Assembly: GCF_004364435.1 (NCBI RefSeq)
Contig: NZ_SOCT01000001.1
Span: 806,001 to 870,000 of the forward strand
Direction: 5' to 3'
DNA length: 64,000 nt
Source of the DNA: Pseudomonas sp. LP_7_YM
Lineage (GTDB): Bacteria > Pseudomonadota > Gammaproteobacteria > Pseudomonadales > Pseudomonadaceae
Shown piece after piece: positions 35,462 through 43,409 of this stretch. The translations under genes were made by a program, and so were the position numbers. Position 1 is the stretch's first letter. Every line of letters begins with the position of its first letter. The notes beneath the pieces were generated by a model, which had not been told where the DNA came from, made no database searches, and worked only from the letters and a program-made list of their open reading frames with translations.

Positions 35462-36447
35462 GACTGGTCACCTTTACCCATGCGGATGGCGTCGAGCGTG
35501 CCGGCGCCTTGTTCGATAACGATCAACTGGTCCTCGACCTGCAGGCGGCTCACCGCAACGTCCAGGGTGGTGAAAGCGCCGCCCTGAGCAGCGTGCTGAA
35601 GCTGGTGGAAGGTGGCGAGCAAGCCCTGGACCTGGCGCGCACGCTGCTTGGCAAGTCGCCAAGCGCCAGTGTCATCTCGCGTAACGAGGTCAGGCTCCGT
35701 GCGCCGATTCAGCCACCGCCGCAGATGCGCGACTGTTCGTGTTTCGAGTTGCACCTGCGCCAGGCGTTCGCGGCCGCGCGGCGTGCCCGGGCATTGCGCA
35801 CCGACGATCCTGAGGCCGCGTTAAAGGCCATGAACACCCGCGCCGACGACCGGGTCATTGAGACCTTTAATCGCCAGCCCATCTATTACAAGTGCAACCG
35901 TTTTGCGGTGATTGGTGCCGACGACGAATTTCTCTGGCCTTCCTTCAGCAAAGCGCTGGACTTCGAGCTGGAGTTCGGTTGCTACATCGGCAAGAAAGGC
36001 AAGGACATCTCCCGGGACGCTGCCCGCGAGCACATCGTGGGTTTCACCATTTTCAACGACATGAGCGCCCGTGACGCCCAGGCCGCCGAGATGCCTGGCA
36101 TGCTCGGCCCGGCCAAAAGCAAGGACTTTGACACGGCCAACATCATGGGGCCGTGCCTGGTGACCGCCGACGAGCTGGGCGATCCCTATGACCTGAACAT
36201 GGTCGCCAGGGTCAACGGCGAAGAATGGGGCCGTGGCAATACCCGGGACATGCGCTGGCACTTCGAAGATGTCATTGCTCACGTGTCCCGCTCCGAAACG
36301 CTGTATCCGGGCGAGTTTCTGGGCTCCGGGACCGTGGGCAACGGCTGCGGCCTGGAGCAGTTGCGCTACCTGAAACCCGGCGATCGGGTGGAGCTGGAAG
36401 TCGAGGGTATCGGGGTGCTGCGCACTGAGGTGGGAAGCCCGCAGTGA
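35458..36447 (+). CDS. Fumarylacetoacetate hydrolase family protein (long form)
   Basis: 329 aa from ATG 35458. The C-terminal FAH core carries ExE in FELEFGCYIG, then FNDMSARDAQ and GSGTVGNGCG. The longer N-terminal domain and GNGCG motif resemble FAH itself rather than the short YcgM-like proteins. It probably cleaves a 1,3-diketo or 2-oxo acid made after ring opening. It lies between the SDR and ditA1, not co-oriented by overlap with ditA1: 122 bp with a promoter-like site separate them. Confidence 0.91.
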   Translation: MRLVTFTHADGVERAGALFDNDQLVLDLQAAHRNVQGGESAALSSVLKLVEGGEQALDLARTLLGKSPSASVISRNEVRLRAPIQPPPQMRDCSCFELHLRQAFAAARRARALRTDDPEAALKAMNTRADDRVIETFNRQPIYYKCNRFAVIGADDEFLWPSFSKALDFELEFGCYIGKKGKDISRDAAREHIVGFTIFNDMSARDAQAAEMPGMLGPAKSKDFDTANIMGPCLVTADELGDPYDLNMVARVNGEEWGRGNTRDMRWHFEDVIAHVSRSETLYPGEFLGSGTVGNGCGLEQLRYLKPGDRVELEVEGIGVLRTEVGSPQ

Positions 36448-36496
36448 GCCGTGTGCCGGACGCTGAATGATTTGCCGTCAAGACAAACGACTTCCT

Positions 36497-36519
36497 ATAC
36501 ATTCTTTTTGATTCTGTCT
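36497..36519 (+). promoter_or_regulatory. Cluster operator site E (ATACAT-N11-CTGTCT)
   Basis: TATACA as -35 and TATATT (36520-36525) as -10, 18 bp apart, about 45 bp upstream of the ditA1 start; the sequence after the dyad (TTATATT) is the same as at site D. Confidence 0.58.
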
Positions 36520-36569
36520 TATATTCAACCGGCTCGTAGTAGCCGTGACACCCTGAACTGGAGGCCAAT

Positions 36570-37979
36570 ATGCTAACAAGAACAAGCCCCGTACTGTCTG
36601 ATGGAACCAAGGTCGCTGACCTGATTTATCCTTCTACACGCGAAGTGCAGATGCGCGTGCTGTCGGACCGTGAAATCTACGAAATCGAGATGGAAAAGAT
36701 CTTCGGCAAGATCTGGGTCCTGCTGGGCCATGAATCCGAGATTCCGAATTCCGGTGACTTCATGGTCCGCGACCTGGGCTCGGATTCGGTCATCATCGCT
36801 CGCGATAAGGAAGGCGAGGTGCATGTAACCCTCAATGTCTGCCCTCATCGCGGCATGCGCATCAGCACTGCCGATTGCGGCAACACGCAAATCCATAAAT
36901 GCATCTATCACGGCTGGGCGTTCCGTCCCAACGGTGACTTCATCGGCTCGCCGGTCGAGCGCGAGTGCATGCACGGCAAGATGCTCCCCAAGGAGCAACT
37001 GGGCCTGAAAAAAGCCAGGGTCACGCTGTACGGCGGCTTGGTGTTTGCCACATGGAACGTTGACGGGCCATCTTTCGACGAATTCCTCGGCGATGCCAAG
37101 TGGTACTACGACATGCTGTTCCTGCGCACCGACAAAGGCATGGAAGTGCTCGGCCCGCCGCAGCGCTTCATCGTCAACGCCAACTGGAAGACCGCCGGTG
37201 AGCAGTCTGCTGCCGATGGTTTCCATACCCTGACGCTGCATCGCTGGCTGGGCGAGGTCGGTAACTATGCCAAGAAGGATGAGAACGGCCAGAGCGCTGA
37301 TCTGAGTCCTGAAATGTACGGTGTCGAGATCAGCTCGCCTCATGGTCACGCACTGCGGTGCATCGACCTGGCACGCAAGATCAAGCGCCTGACCGGGCTG
37401 GACCCCGAATCGCTGACGGTCGAGCAGAAGCTTCAGGCGCTGCCGCCCGCCGGGATGACCGCCGGGATGGTCGAACAGCTGGCGCGTAATCTCAGTGAGG
37501 ACCAGCTCAAGGTCCTGACCAGCATGCCTCCGCAGGTCGGCGGCATGTTTCCGAACATTCTCTTTGGCTTTGTTTATATCCCGCAGCCAGACGGCACCGT
37601 GGTCGGTTCGATGACCCTGCACGCCTATGTGCCCCAGGGGCCGGACAAACTGGAGTTCGTGAACTGGATCTTCGCCGAAAAAGACGCGCCGCCCGAACTG
37701 CGGGAAAAAATGCTCAGGCAGACCATTCAGTTGTTCGGTACTTCCGGCATGGTCGAGCAGGACGACTCCGACACCTGGCCGCACATGACGCTCGCCGCCA
37801 AGGGTGCGATGGGTCGCAAGAGTACGCTCAAATACCAGGCCGTGTTCGAAACCGGCGCCCCGCAAGGCTGGCCTGGGCCGGGCATTGTCAACGAGGGCTT
37901 CACCAAGGACGACACCCAGTGGCATTGGTGGCTGTACTGGCACGAGCTGATGACCGCGCCCGTGGATGAGCCGCAGTAA
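36570..37979 (+). CDS. ditA1: Ring-hydroxylating dioxygenase, alpha subunit
   Basis: 469-aa Rieske oxygenase. The [2Fe-2S] site is C91-x-H93-x17-C111-x2-H114; the mononuclear iron site is H219 and H224 (ADGFHTLTLH, with bridging Asp216) and an Asp in the EQDDSDTW segment. Together with the beta subunit it makes DitA, which in P. abietaniphila hydroxylates 7-oxodehydroabietate at C11/C12. ATG 36570 follows GGAGG. A CA motif AACAAGAACAA lies inside codons 2-6, an unusual place that would still block initiation. The upstream site E carries a promoter. Confidence 0.94.
   Translation: MLTRTSPVLSDGTKVADLIYPSTREVQMRVLSDREIYEIEMEKIFGKIWVLLGHESEIPNSGDFMVRDLGSDSVIIARDKEGEVHVTLNVCPHRGMRISTADCGNTQIHKCIYHGWAFRPNGDFIGSPVERECMHGKMLPKEQLGLKKARVTLYGGLVFATWNVDGPSFDEFLGDAKWYYDMLFLRTDKGMEVLGPPQRFIVNANWKTAGEQSAADGFHTLTLHRWLGEVGNYAKKDENGQSADLSPEMYGVEISSPHGHALRCIDLARKIKRLTGLDPESLTVEQKLQALPPAGMTAGMVEQLARNLSEDQLKVLTSMPPQVGGMFPNILFGFVYIPQPDGTVVGSMTLHAYVPQGPDKLEFVNWIFAEKDAPPELREKMLRQTIQLFGTSGMVEQDDSDTWPHMTLAAKGAMGRKSTLKYQAVFETGAPQGWPGPGIVNEGFTKDDTQWHWWLYWHELMTAPVDEPQ
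36575..36585 (+). promoter_or_regulatory. CA motif inside the first ditA1 codons
   Basis: AACAAGAACAA starts 5 nt after the ATG begins; the encoded residues are Leu-Thr-Arg-Thr-Ser. Hfq/Crc binding here would mask the start. Confidence 0.55.
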
Positions 37980-37993
37980 ACGCACCGGCACTC

Positions 37994-38004
37994 AACAACA
38001 ATAA
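37994..38004 (+). promoter_or_regulatory. CA motif of ditA2
   Basis: AACAACAATAA lies in the 42-bp gap between ditA1 and ditA2, 17 nt before the ditA2 ATG. Confidence 0.65.
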
Positions 38005-38021
38005 GATTCGGGGATACATCC

Positions 38022-38627
38022 ATGTCTGACACTCAATTGGCGCAGCGACCGTCGGTCGACGTCCAGCAGCGCGGCACCGAGCACGTACAGCCCGGTTCAC
38101 CGCTGGGCATCGAACGTGTGCCGGTCGGCTCGCCAGTCTACAACCAGGTGGTTACCTTCCTTTATGAAGAGGCCACGCTGCTGGATCAGATCCGCTTGCA
38201 GGAGTGGGCTTCGCGCCTGGCGACCGATCTCATCTATACGGTGCCGCTGCGCCACACCCGCACCGCCGCAGAGCTGTCCACCACCATCGTACGCAGCGTT
38301 CAGCATTACCACGATGACTACCGCTCGATCATGGGTCGCATCTTGCGGCTTTCAGGCAAGAGCGCCTGGGCTGAGGATCCGCCATCGCGCACGCGGCGAC
38401 TGGTGACCAACGTGTTCGTCGAGAAAACCGCCAAGGCCGATGAGTTCATCGTCACCAGTTACCTGCTGCTGACCCGCAGCCGTTTCAAGGAACATCACGT
38501 CGACATCATCAGCGGCGAACGCCGCGATCTGCTGCGTGTGGAGGGCGACAGTTTCAAGCTGGCCAGACGCGAAGTCATCCTCGATCAGGCGGTATTGGGC
38601 ACCCCGAACCTGGCGGTATTCCTCTAA
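38022..38627 (+). CDS. ditA2: Ring-hydroxylating dioxygenase, beta subunit
   Basis: 201 aa. It shows the NTF2-like beta-subunit pattern: VTFLYEEATLLDQIRLQEW near residue 45 (read in parts), YTVPLRHTR, then RRLVTNVFVE, and YLLLTRSR. Length and order behind ditA1 fit the family; it has a structural role in the alpha3beta3 oxygenase. A strong terminator follows at 38668-38698, so ditA1A2 form a unit with no ferredoxin; ditA3 is encoded 9 kb upstream. Confidence 0.92.
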   Translation: MSDTQLAQRPSVDVQQRGTEHVQPGSPLGIERVPVGSPVYNQVVTFLYEEATLLDQIRLQEWASRLATDLIYTVPLRHTRTAAELSTTIVRSVQHYHDDYRSIMGRILRLSGKSAWAEDPPSRTRRLVTNVFVEKTAKADEFIVTSYLLLTRSRFKEHHVDIISGERRDLLRVEGDSFKLARREVILDQAVLGTPNLAVFL

Positions 38628-38667
38628 ACCCCAAGTCTGCCGAAAACGTTCATTGTGTCGCACCTTT

Positions 38668-38698
38668 AGCCTGCTGATCTGTGTCAGCAGGCTTTTTT
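38668..38698 (+). terminator. Rho-independent terminator after ditA2
   Basis: AGCCTGCTGA (38668-38677) pairs perfectly with TCAGCAGGCT (38684-38693) around a 6-nt loop, followed by a run of six T. Confidence 0.9.
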
Positions 38699-38760
38699 AC
38701 GTGCGTTTTCAGGCAGGGCCCCTGGTTGCAAGTGCTTGAGAGCTACGAGAGTTATAAGCG

Positions 38761-39510
38761 CTACGAGGACGCCTGACTGCGCGCCTTCAACCAGGCCTGA
38801 TCAGTGGAGCACAGCGCCTCGTTGCTGGCGATATCCCAGGTCGATCCCTTCATGCGCCGTGCCTGCGGCGCGCGCAGCGATTGCTGGCTGTAGCAGCGGT
38901 CAGTGCTGGAGGCGTGAATCTGCTCATCCAGATGATGGGTCTTGCCAATGGAGATCATGGTGCAGCGCCGCAACAGCAGCGCCGCTTCTGCAAGCTCGGG
39001 GTCCAGGGTATTGAGCGCCCAGCGCGCCATTCCTTCGCGAATGTTTACCGCAGTGAATGGCGAGGGGCCCTCGATGATTGCGCCCTGAACCTGCCATTCC
39101 AGCAGCAGCTCGCCGTTCAACTGCAGCAGGGGCCTTGTCCGCCCCTCCACGCGCAGTGGAACCTGGATATCGTAGCGTCTGGATTGCGCGGGCCGCAGCG
39201 TTGCCGCCAGCGCCAGACCGGCCAGATCCAGCAGATGCGTGCATTGATGCCGGGCGTCAGTCTGACGAGTTACTGAATGTGCAATGGGCGAAAGCGCCAT
39301 GCCCACCAGCGCATGCAAGGGCTCAATGGCTTCGGGACAGGCGGTGTAGGGGTACCTCAAGGCCTGGCCGGTAATGTGCGTCAGGATCCCCTGCTGATGA
39401 TGCAGACTCACTCGAAAGTGATGAAAGTCGTCTTCCAGGGCGGCGCGAACTTCGCCACCGTCTGCCTGGCCACTGGAAACGATCTCGACGCGGCGGCGAA
39501 ACGTACTCAT
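38761..39510 (-). CDS. DUF2889 family protein
   Basis: 249 aa. The N-terminus (FRRRVEIVSSGQADGG) and ALEDDFHHFRVSLHH are the DUF2889 signature. No catalytic motif or membrane segment is known to me for this family; homologues occur in aromatic and steroid catabolic clusters. It is transcribed towards ditA2 and divergently from the SDR at 39636, with operator site F between them, so it belongs to the same regulon. No function can be assigned. Confidence 0.85.
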   Translation of the reverse strand: MSTFRRRVEIVSSGQADGGEVRAALEDDFHHFRVSLHHQQGILTHITGQALRYPYTACPEAIEPLHALVGMALSPIAHSVTRQTDARHQCTHLLDLAGLALAATLRPAQSRRYDIQVPLRVEGRTRPLLQLNGELLLEWQVQGAIIEGPSPFTAVNIREGMARWALNTLDPELAEAALLLRRCTMISIGKTHHLDEQIHASSTDRCYSQQSLRAPQARRMKGSTWDIASNEALCSTDQAWLKARSQASS

Positions 39511-39562
39511 CCGGCTTATCCTTCCTGTCTGGCTGAGTGTGCACTTTTTATCGGTTTTATTT

Positions 39563-39585
39563 GGACACTATATCGGATAATGTTC
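39563..39585. promoter_or_regulatory. Cluster operator site F (GGACAC-N11-ATGTTC)
   Basis: Lies between divergent DUF2889 and SDR genes. On the minus strand TGAACA and AAATAA (39562-39557) stand 18 bp apart, and on the plus strand TGGACA is followed by ACATATAC (39586 on), so both directions are possible. Confidence 0.58.
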
Positions 39586-39612
39586 ACATATACAGTGATG
39601 AAATGCCTTTCC

Positions 39613-39626
39613 AACAACAACAAAAA
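39613..39626 (+). promoter_or_regulatory. CA motif of SDR (39636)
   Basis: AACAACAACAAAAA, the longest AAN run beside 15571 and 59352, runs straight into GGAG. Confidence 0.68.
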
Positions 39627-39635
39627 GGAGCGGCT

Positions 39636-40436
39636 ATGGGCCTGCTGCAAGAACAAGTGGCGCTGATTACCGGCGCCGGTGGGGGTATCGGGCGGGGTGT
39701 GGCATTGAGCTTCGCCAAGCAGGGCGCTGCCGTGGTAGTGGCGGAGCTCGACGAGGTCAGCGGCGCGGCGGTGGTCGAGGAACTCAAGGCGTTGGGCGCG
39801 CAAGCCTTGTTCATCAAGACCGACGTCAGTTGCAAGGCGGACATTCAGGCGGCGGTCGATGCCGCGGTCGAGCATTTCGGCGGTCTGGACATTCTGGTCA
39901 ATAATGCCTTCGCGCCAACCCCCAATGTGCTTCTCGAAGAAAAGACCGACGACATGCTGGAGCGCACGCTGAACTCCACGGTCTGGGCGGCCTGGTGGTC
40001 GATGAAAGCCGCATTCGCGCCGATGCAGGCGCGCGGTGGTGGCAAGATCATCAACTTTTACTCCATCGATACCGAAGTCGGCGCGTGGCTGCACGGCGAC
40101 TACAACACGGCCAAATCGGCCGTGGTGGGGCTGACGCGCAGCGCTGCTTCGGAATGGGGACGCTTCAACATTCGGGTCAATGCCATTGCGCCGACCGCAA
40201 TGGGCGCGACCTTTCACAAGCTGGCGAAGGAGAATCCGGGGTTTGCTGAAATGTCTGCCGGCTTGCGCCCTCTGGGGCGTTGTGGCGATCCGGAAGAAGA
40301 TATCGGTCCGGTGGTGGTGTTTCTGGCCTGCGAAATGTCTCGCTTCGTCACCGGAGAAACCCTGCACGTGGACGGCGGTTTGCACCTGCCAGGCTACAAC
40401 TCGCGGCCTGCGCACATTCCTGCGCGCGAGTACTGA
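39636..40436 (+). CDS. Short-chain dehydrogenase/reductase
   Basis: 266 aa from ATG 39636 behind AAGGAG; upstream in-frame ATGs (39537, 39603) lie in the promoter and CA motif. Features: TGAGGGIGRGVA, ILVNNAF in place of NNAG, active-site YNTAK, FVTGETLHVDGG. It is monocistronic, convergent with the CoA ligase. A hydroxy-diterpenoid dehydrogenase role is likely; substrate unknown. Confidence 0.92.
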   Translation: MGLLQEQVALITGAGGGIGRGVALSFAKQGAAVVVAELDEVSGAAVVEELKALGAQALFIKTDVSCKADIQAAVDAAVEHFGGLDILVNNAFAPTPNVLLEEKTDDMLERTLNSTVWAAWWSMKAAFAPMQARGGGKIINFYSIDTEVGAWLHGDYNTAKSAVVGLTRSAASEWGRFNIRVNAIAPTAMGATFHKLAKENPGFAEMSAGLRPLGRCGDPEEDIGPVVVFLACEMSRFVTGETLHVDGGLHLPGYNSRPAHIPAREY

Positions 40437-40480
40437 TCGGCCCAAAGAGTTGCGGCGTGCCGGGCACGCCGCATGGCCTT

Positions 40481-42124
40481 TCAGCGTTTGGCCACTTTGA
40501 TGTCAGTGTCGTCAAGATCCCAAGTGGTGGCGGTCTTGCCCTCATCACGCAGCAGGTACTTGAGCACCCGGCCCTGGGGGTTTTTCGGCAGGCTGGTGCG
40601 AAACTCGATGTAGCGGGGTAGCGCATAGTACGGCACGGTATCCGCCGCCCAGTGGAACAGTGCTTCGGGCGCGAGCTGAGTATTGGCATGCAACACTGCG
40701 GTCACCTTGACGTCATCCTCGCCCTTGTCCGAAGGCACCGCATGCACCGCCACTTCGGACAGCGCCGGGTGGGTGGCGAACGCTGCTTCCATCTCGAAAC
40801 TGGAGATGTTCTCGCCGCGGCGTCGCAGGTAATCCTTCTTGCGGTCGACGAAGTAGAAGAAGCCGTCATCATCGAATTTACCGACGTCGCCGGTGTGGAA
40901 CCACATGTTGCGCATCAGTTTGTGTGTGTCCTCGGGGCGGCGCCAGTAACCCTGGAACATGATGTCCGGGCGCTGGGGTCTGACCACGATCTCACCCGGT
41001 GTGCCGGCCGTTACTTCGTTGTCCTGTTCATCGACGATCCGCACGTCGAAATCAGCGATGCGCTTGCCCGATGAGCCTGGCGCCGCGTATTCGCCCGCCG
41101 CCAGCGAGGTCACCACGCAGGCCTCGGTCAGCCCGTAGCCGTTGCCACCGACCAGCTTGCTGCCGAAGCGCTCCCGCCAGATTTTCTTGGTCTCTTCGGT
41201 GTAGGGGTTGCCGCGTGCGGTATGAATCTGCCCGCGGCAGCGCAGCATGGCGTCGTTATCGGGGGCTTGAGCGAGCAGGCCACCCATGCCGCCGAGGATT
41301 GAGGCGATGGTCGCGCCGGAGCGCTCGACTTCCGGCCAAAAGTTGGACACGGAAAAGCGCGGCAGAATCGCGGCGCGGGCACCGACCAGAATGCTGGCAA
41401 TGATGCTCACGCAAAGGGCGTTCATGTGAAACAGCGGCAGCGGGGTGATAGTAACGTCGTCCTCGCTCGCAGGGCCGGCGCGCAACTGGAGTCGGGCAAG
41501 GTTGCACATGAAGTTGTAGCTGATCATGCAGCCCTTCGATGGGCCGGTGGTGCCCGAGGTGTAGATCAGGCAAGCGAGATCCGATGGCTGGGGCTTGCGT
41601 TCGAATGCCGAATCATCCTCGCCACGATGGGCGTCCAGAGCCGCGATGGGGAACGCACAGGTCGGTAAATCACCGCTCTGCTGGCCAGGCGCGGTGCGGA
41701 ACAGTACACGCTTCACATCAGTGAGTTGACCGGCGATGGCTACCATGCGTGGCAGGTAGTCGGCTTCACAGATCACCAGGTGCGTGCCGGTGTCGGCAAT
41801 CTGGTGACGCAGGAATTCACCCTTCAGCGCCGTGTTGATCGGCACGCTCACGGCGCACAGCTTGTTGATGGCCAGCCAGGTGATGACCGCGTCGATGTTG
41901 TTGTCGAGCATGGTCAGTACCGTGGCACCGGCGGTGACCCCCAGATCGGCCAGTGCATGGGCCATTCTGTTGGAAAGCTGGTCAACTTCCCGGTATGTGT
42001 ACAAGGTTCCGATGAAATCCAGTAAAACCTTATCTGGAGCCCTTGCTACCGCTCGCTCCAGCGCTGAAATAACCGTGTCTCGTTCACCTACCGTCCAGGC
42101 TTCGGGGTTCCCGGTACCACTCAT
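40481..42124 (-). CDS. AMP-dependent acyl-CoA synthetase/ligase
   Basis: 547 aa from ATG 42124 behind AAGGAGAT. Adenylate-forming motifs are present: P-loop CLIYTSGTTGPSKG, GNGYGLTEA, FHTGDVGKFDDDGF, DRKKDYLRRRGENIS and the C-terminal catalytic Lys in NPQGRVLKYLL. It resembles CaiC-type ligases. In a diterpenoid pathway it would activate the resin-acid carboxyl or a ring-cleavage acid to the CoA thioester, a step needed before beta-oxidation. It is transcribed leftward, divergent from the TetR gene at 42307, and convergent with the SDR. Confidence 0.93.
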   Translation of the reverse strand: MSGTGNPEAWTVGERDTVISALERAVARAPDKVLLDFIGTLYTYREVDQLSNRMAHALADLGVTAGATVLTMLDNNIDAVITWLAINKLCAVSVPINTALKGEFLRHQIADTGTHLVICEADYLPRMVAIAGQLTDVKRVLFRTAPGQQSGDLPTCAFPIAALDAHRGEDDSAFERKPQPSDLACLIYTSGTTGPSKGCMISYNFMCNLARLQLRAGPASEDDVTITPLPLFHMNALCVSIIASILVGARAAILPRFSVSNFWPEVERSGATIASILGGMGGLLAQAPDNDAMLRCRGQIHTARGNPYTEETKKIWRERFGSKLVGGNGYGLTEACVVTSLAAGEYAAPGSSGKRIADFDVRIVDEQDNEVTAGTPGEIVVRPQRPDIMFQGYWRRPEDTHKLMRNMWFHTGDVGKFDDDGFFYFVDRKKDYLRRRGENISSFEMEAAFATHPALSEVAVHAVPSDKGEDDVKVTAVLHANTQLAPEALFHWAADTVPYYALPRYIEFRTSLPKNPQGRVLKYLLRDEGKTATTWDLDDTDIKVAKR

Positions 42125-42306
42125 GAATATCTCCTTTTGTAAGGCGCACAATGAAGAGGGCGCCCAAATCTTGTTTTGATGAGAGAACTGGATTCTATGG
42201 AAAGATTTTGGAAAAGTCTCTAGCCGGAAGTTGAACAAATTCCGCGCGAAATGCTTAATTCGTATGCTACCTTGGCCCATCGAAATGTCCACGAGTCTGC
42301 TTATCC

Positions 42307-43056
42307 ATGCCAAGACCTCCAAAACAACAGGCCAAACCCGTCGGGCCAAAGGCCGTCAGTGTCGCAAAGGAGACCCCCGCCGCTCCCGCCAAGATCGCGC
42401 GTACAGCCGCCAAGGCGCCTGCTTCGAAAAGTGCTGGCAGCAAAGGTGCGGCAGTGCCGGGCAAGGTCAAACCCAATCGCCGGTCGGAAGAAACCATTGC
42501 CAATATCCTGGTTGCCACCGAAGAGGTGGTGCTGCAGTCGGGTGCCGACCGCATCTCGATTCTCGACGTGTGCAAGGTCGCAGGTGTGTCACGTGGCACT
42601 TTCTATCGTTATTTCTCTTCTCAGGAAGATCTGCTCGATACGTTTTCGCGGCACAAGCGTGACAGCTTCCACGTCTCGCTGACCGAGGCGCTCGTGCATA
42701 TAAAAGACCCCGAGGCGCGGCTCAACGCCTTGTTCGTGTATCTGGACAATTACCTCGAACAGAGCCGTGCACGCCGCTTGCTCGTGGTCGCGCCGGAGTA
42801 CGCACTGGGTTTTTTCAGGCGCATCTTTCATGACTCGATCGTGCGCTTTCAGGACGTGCTGAACATCGTCTTCGACGACTGGGACGAGAAGCTCGGCGTG
42901 CGTCTGGACCGAGAGTTGTTGTGTGAAATGATCATCCGCTATGTCTTGAGCGAAATCCTGGTGCCGGAAAGTGCCAGCCGCCGCCTGTTGCCGATAAGGG
43001 TGAAGAAGCTGGCCGCCGCCATGACCATGGGGTCGACTTCACGCACCCGGCGCTGA
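42307..43056 (+). CDS. TetR-family regulator with basic N-terminal tail
   Basis: 249 aa. Residues 1-55 are a low-complexity Lys/Ala/Pro tail (many AK, KP and PAK runs). The helix-turn-helix follows near 75-110 (ISILDVCKVAGVSRGTFYRYF). The rest is a helical effector domain. It is divergent from the CoA-ligase gene, 182 bp apart; that gap lacks a good cluster dyad but has TTGAACA and an imperfect palindrome ATTCCGCGCGAAAT near 42238-42252. It probably controls the ligase and/or itself. A strong terminator follows. Confidence 0.88.
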   Translation: MPRPPKQQAKPVGPKAVSVAKETPAAPAKIARTAAKAPASKSAGSKGAAVPGKVKPNRRSEETIANILVATEEVVLQSGADRISILDVCKVAGVSRGTFYRYFSSQEDLLDTFSRHKRDSFHVSLTEALVHIKDPEARLNALFVYLDNYLEQSRARRLLVVAPEYALGFFRRIFHDSIVRFQDVLNIVFDDWDEKLGVRLDRELLCEMIIRYVLSEILVPESASRRLLPIRVKKLAAAMTMGSTSRTRR

Positions 43057-43086
43057 AGCGCTTATTTAGACACTTTCATAAAAAAT

Positions 43087-43124
43087 AAAACCGACCCCTG
43101 GGATTACAGGGGTCGGTTTTTTTT
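43087..43124 (+). terminator. Rho-independent terminator after tetR (42307)
   Basis: AAAACCGACCCCTG pairs perfectly with CAGGGGTCGGTTTT around GGATTA; eight T follow the GC stem. A-run on the other side makes it usable in both directions. Confidence 0.93.
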
Positions 43125-43240
43125 GCCTTCAAATTGCCAAATGTGCAGTTTTTTCCGGGTTATCCATACAAGTCGAGCCTGTAGAGCAGGGCGAGGAGCG
43201 CTCTGGCCCGGTCCTCAACGCCAGGTTATGAAATTAATCT

Positions 43241-43263
43241 GAACACTATTTTGATTTATGACT
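43241..43263 (+). promoter_or_regulatory. Cluster operator site G (GAACAC-N11-ATGACT)
   Basis: One base off the TGT core (TGA). TGAACA with AAATTA (43264-43269) at 18 bp is a possible promoter for the 43.4-48.9 kb operon. Confidence 0.5.
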
Positions 43264-43409
43264 AAATTAATTTTATGCTTCGATCAGACCGAAGCCGATT
43301 GAGCTGACTTGCCGGGCCGCCCGTCGAGGGCTCCAGGCGCCGTGCTTTGGGAAGCGCAACACCCAGAACAATCACAAAAAACAGAGTTTCCACGTAGAGG
43401 TCCCGGATT

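Larger units (their letters stand above)
43057..43409. other. Terminator and promoter region before amidohydrolase operon
   Basis: 353 bp: a strong terminator (43087-43124) ends the TetR gene; operator site G (43241-43263) lies in AT-rich DNA before the amidohydrolase. Between 43125 and 43240 nothing else is seen. Confidence 0.6.

Noticed and set aside
36573..37991. A 472-codon minus-strand open frame opposite ditA1
   Set aside because: The plus strand encodes an intact Rieske dioxygenase with all ligands; the antisense frame has no domain.
42199..42221. A further operator copy in the ligase/TetR gap
   Set aside because: The spacing resembles the dyad but both core triplets are mismatched (AAA and TCT).
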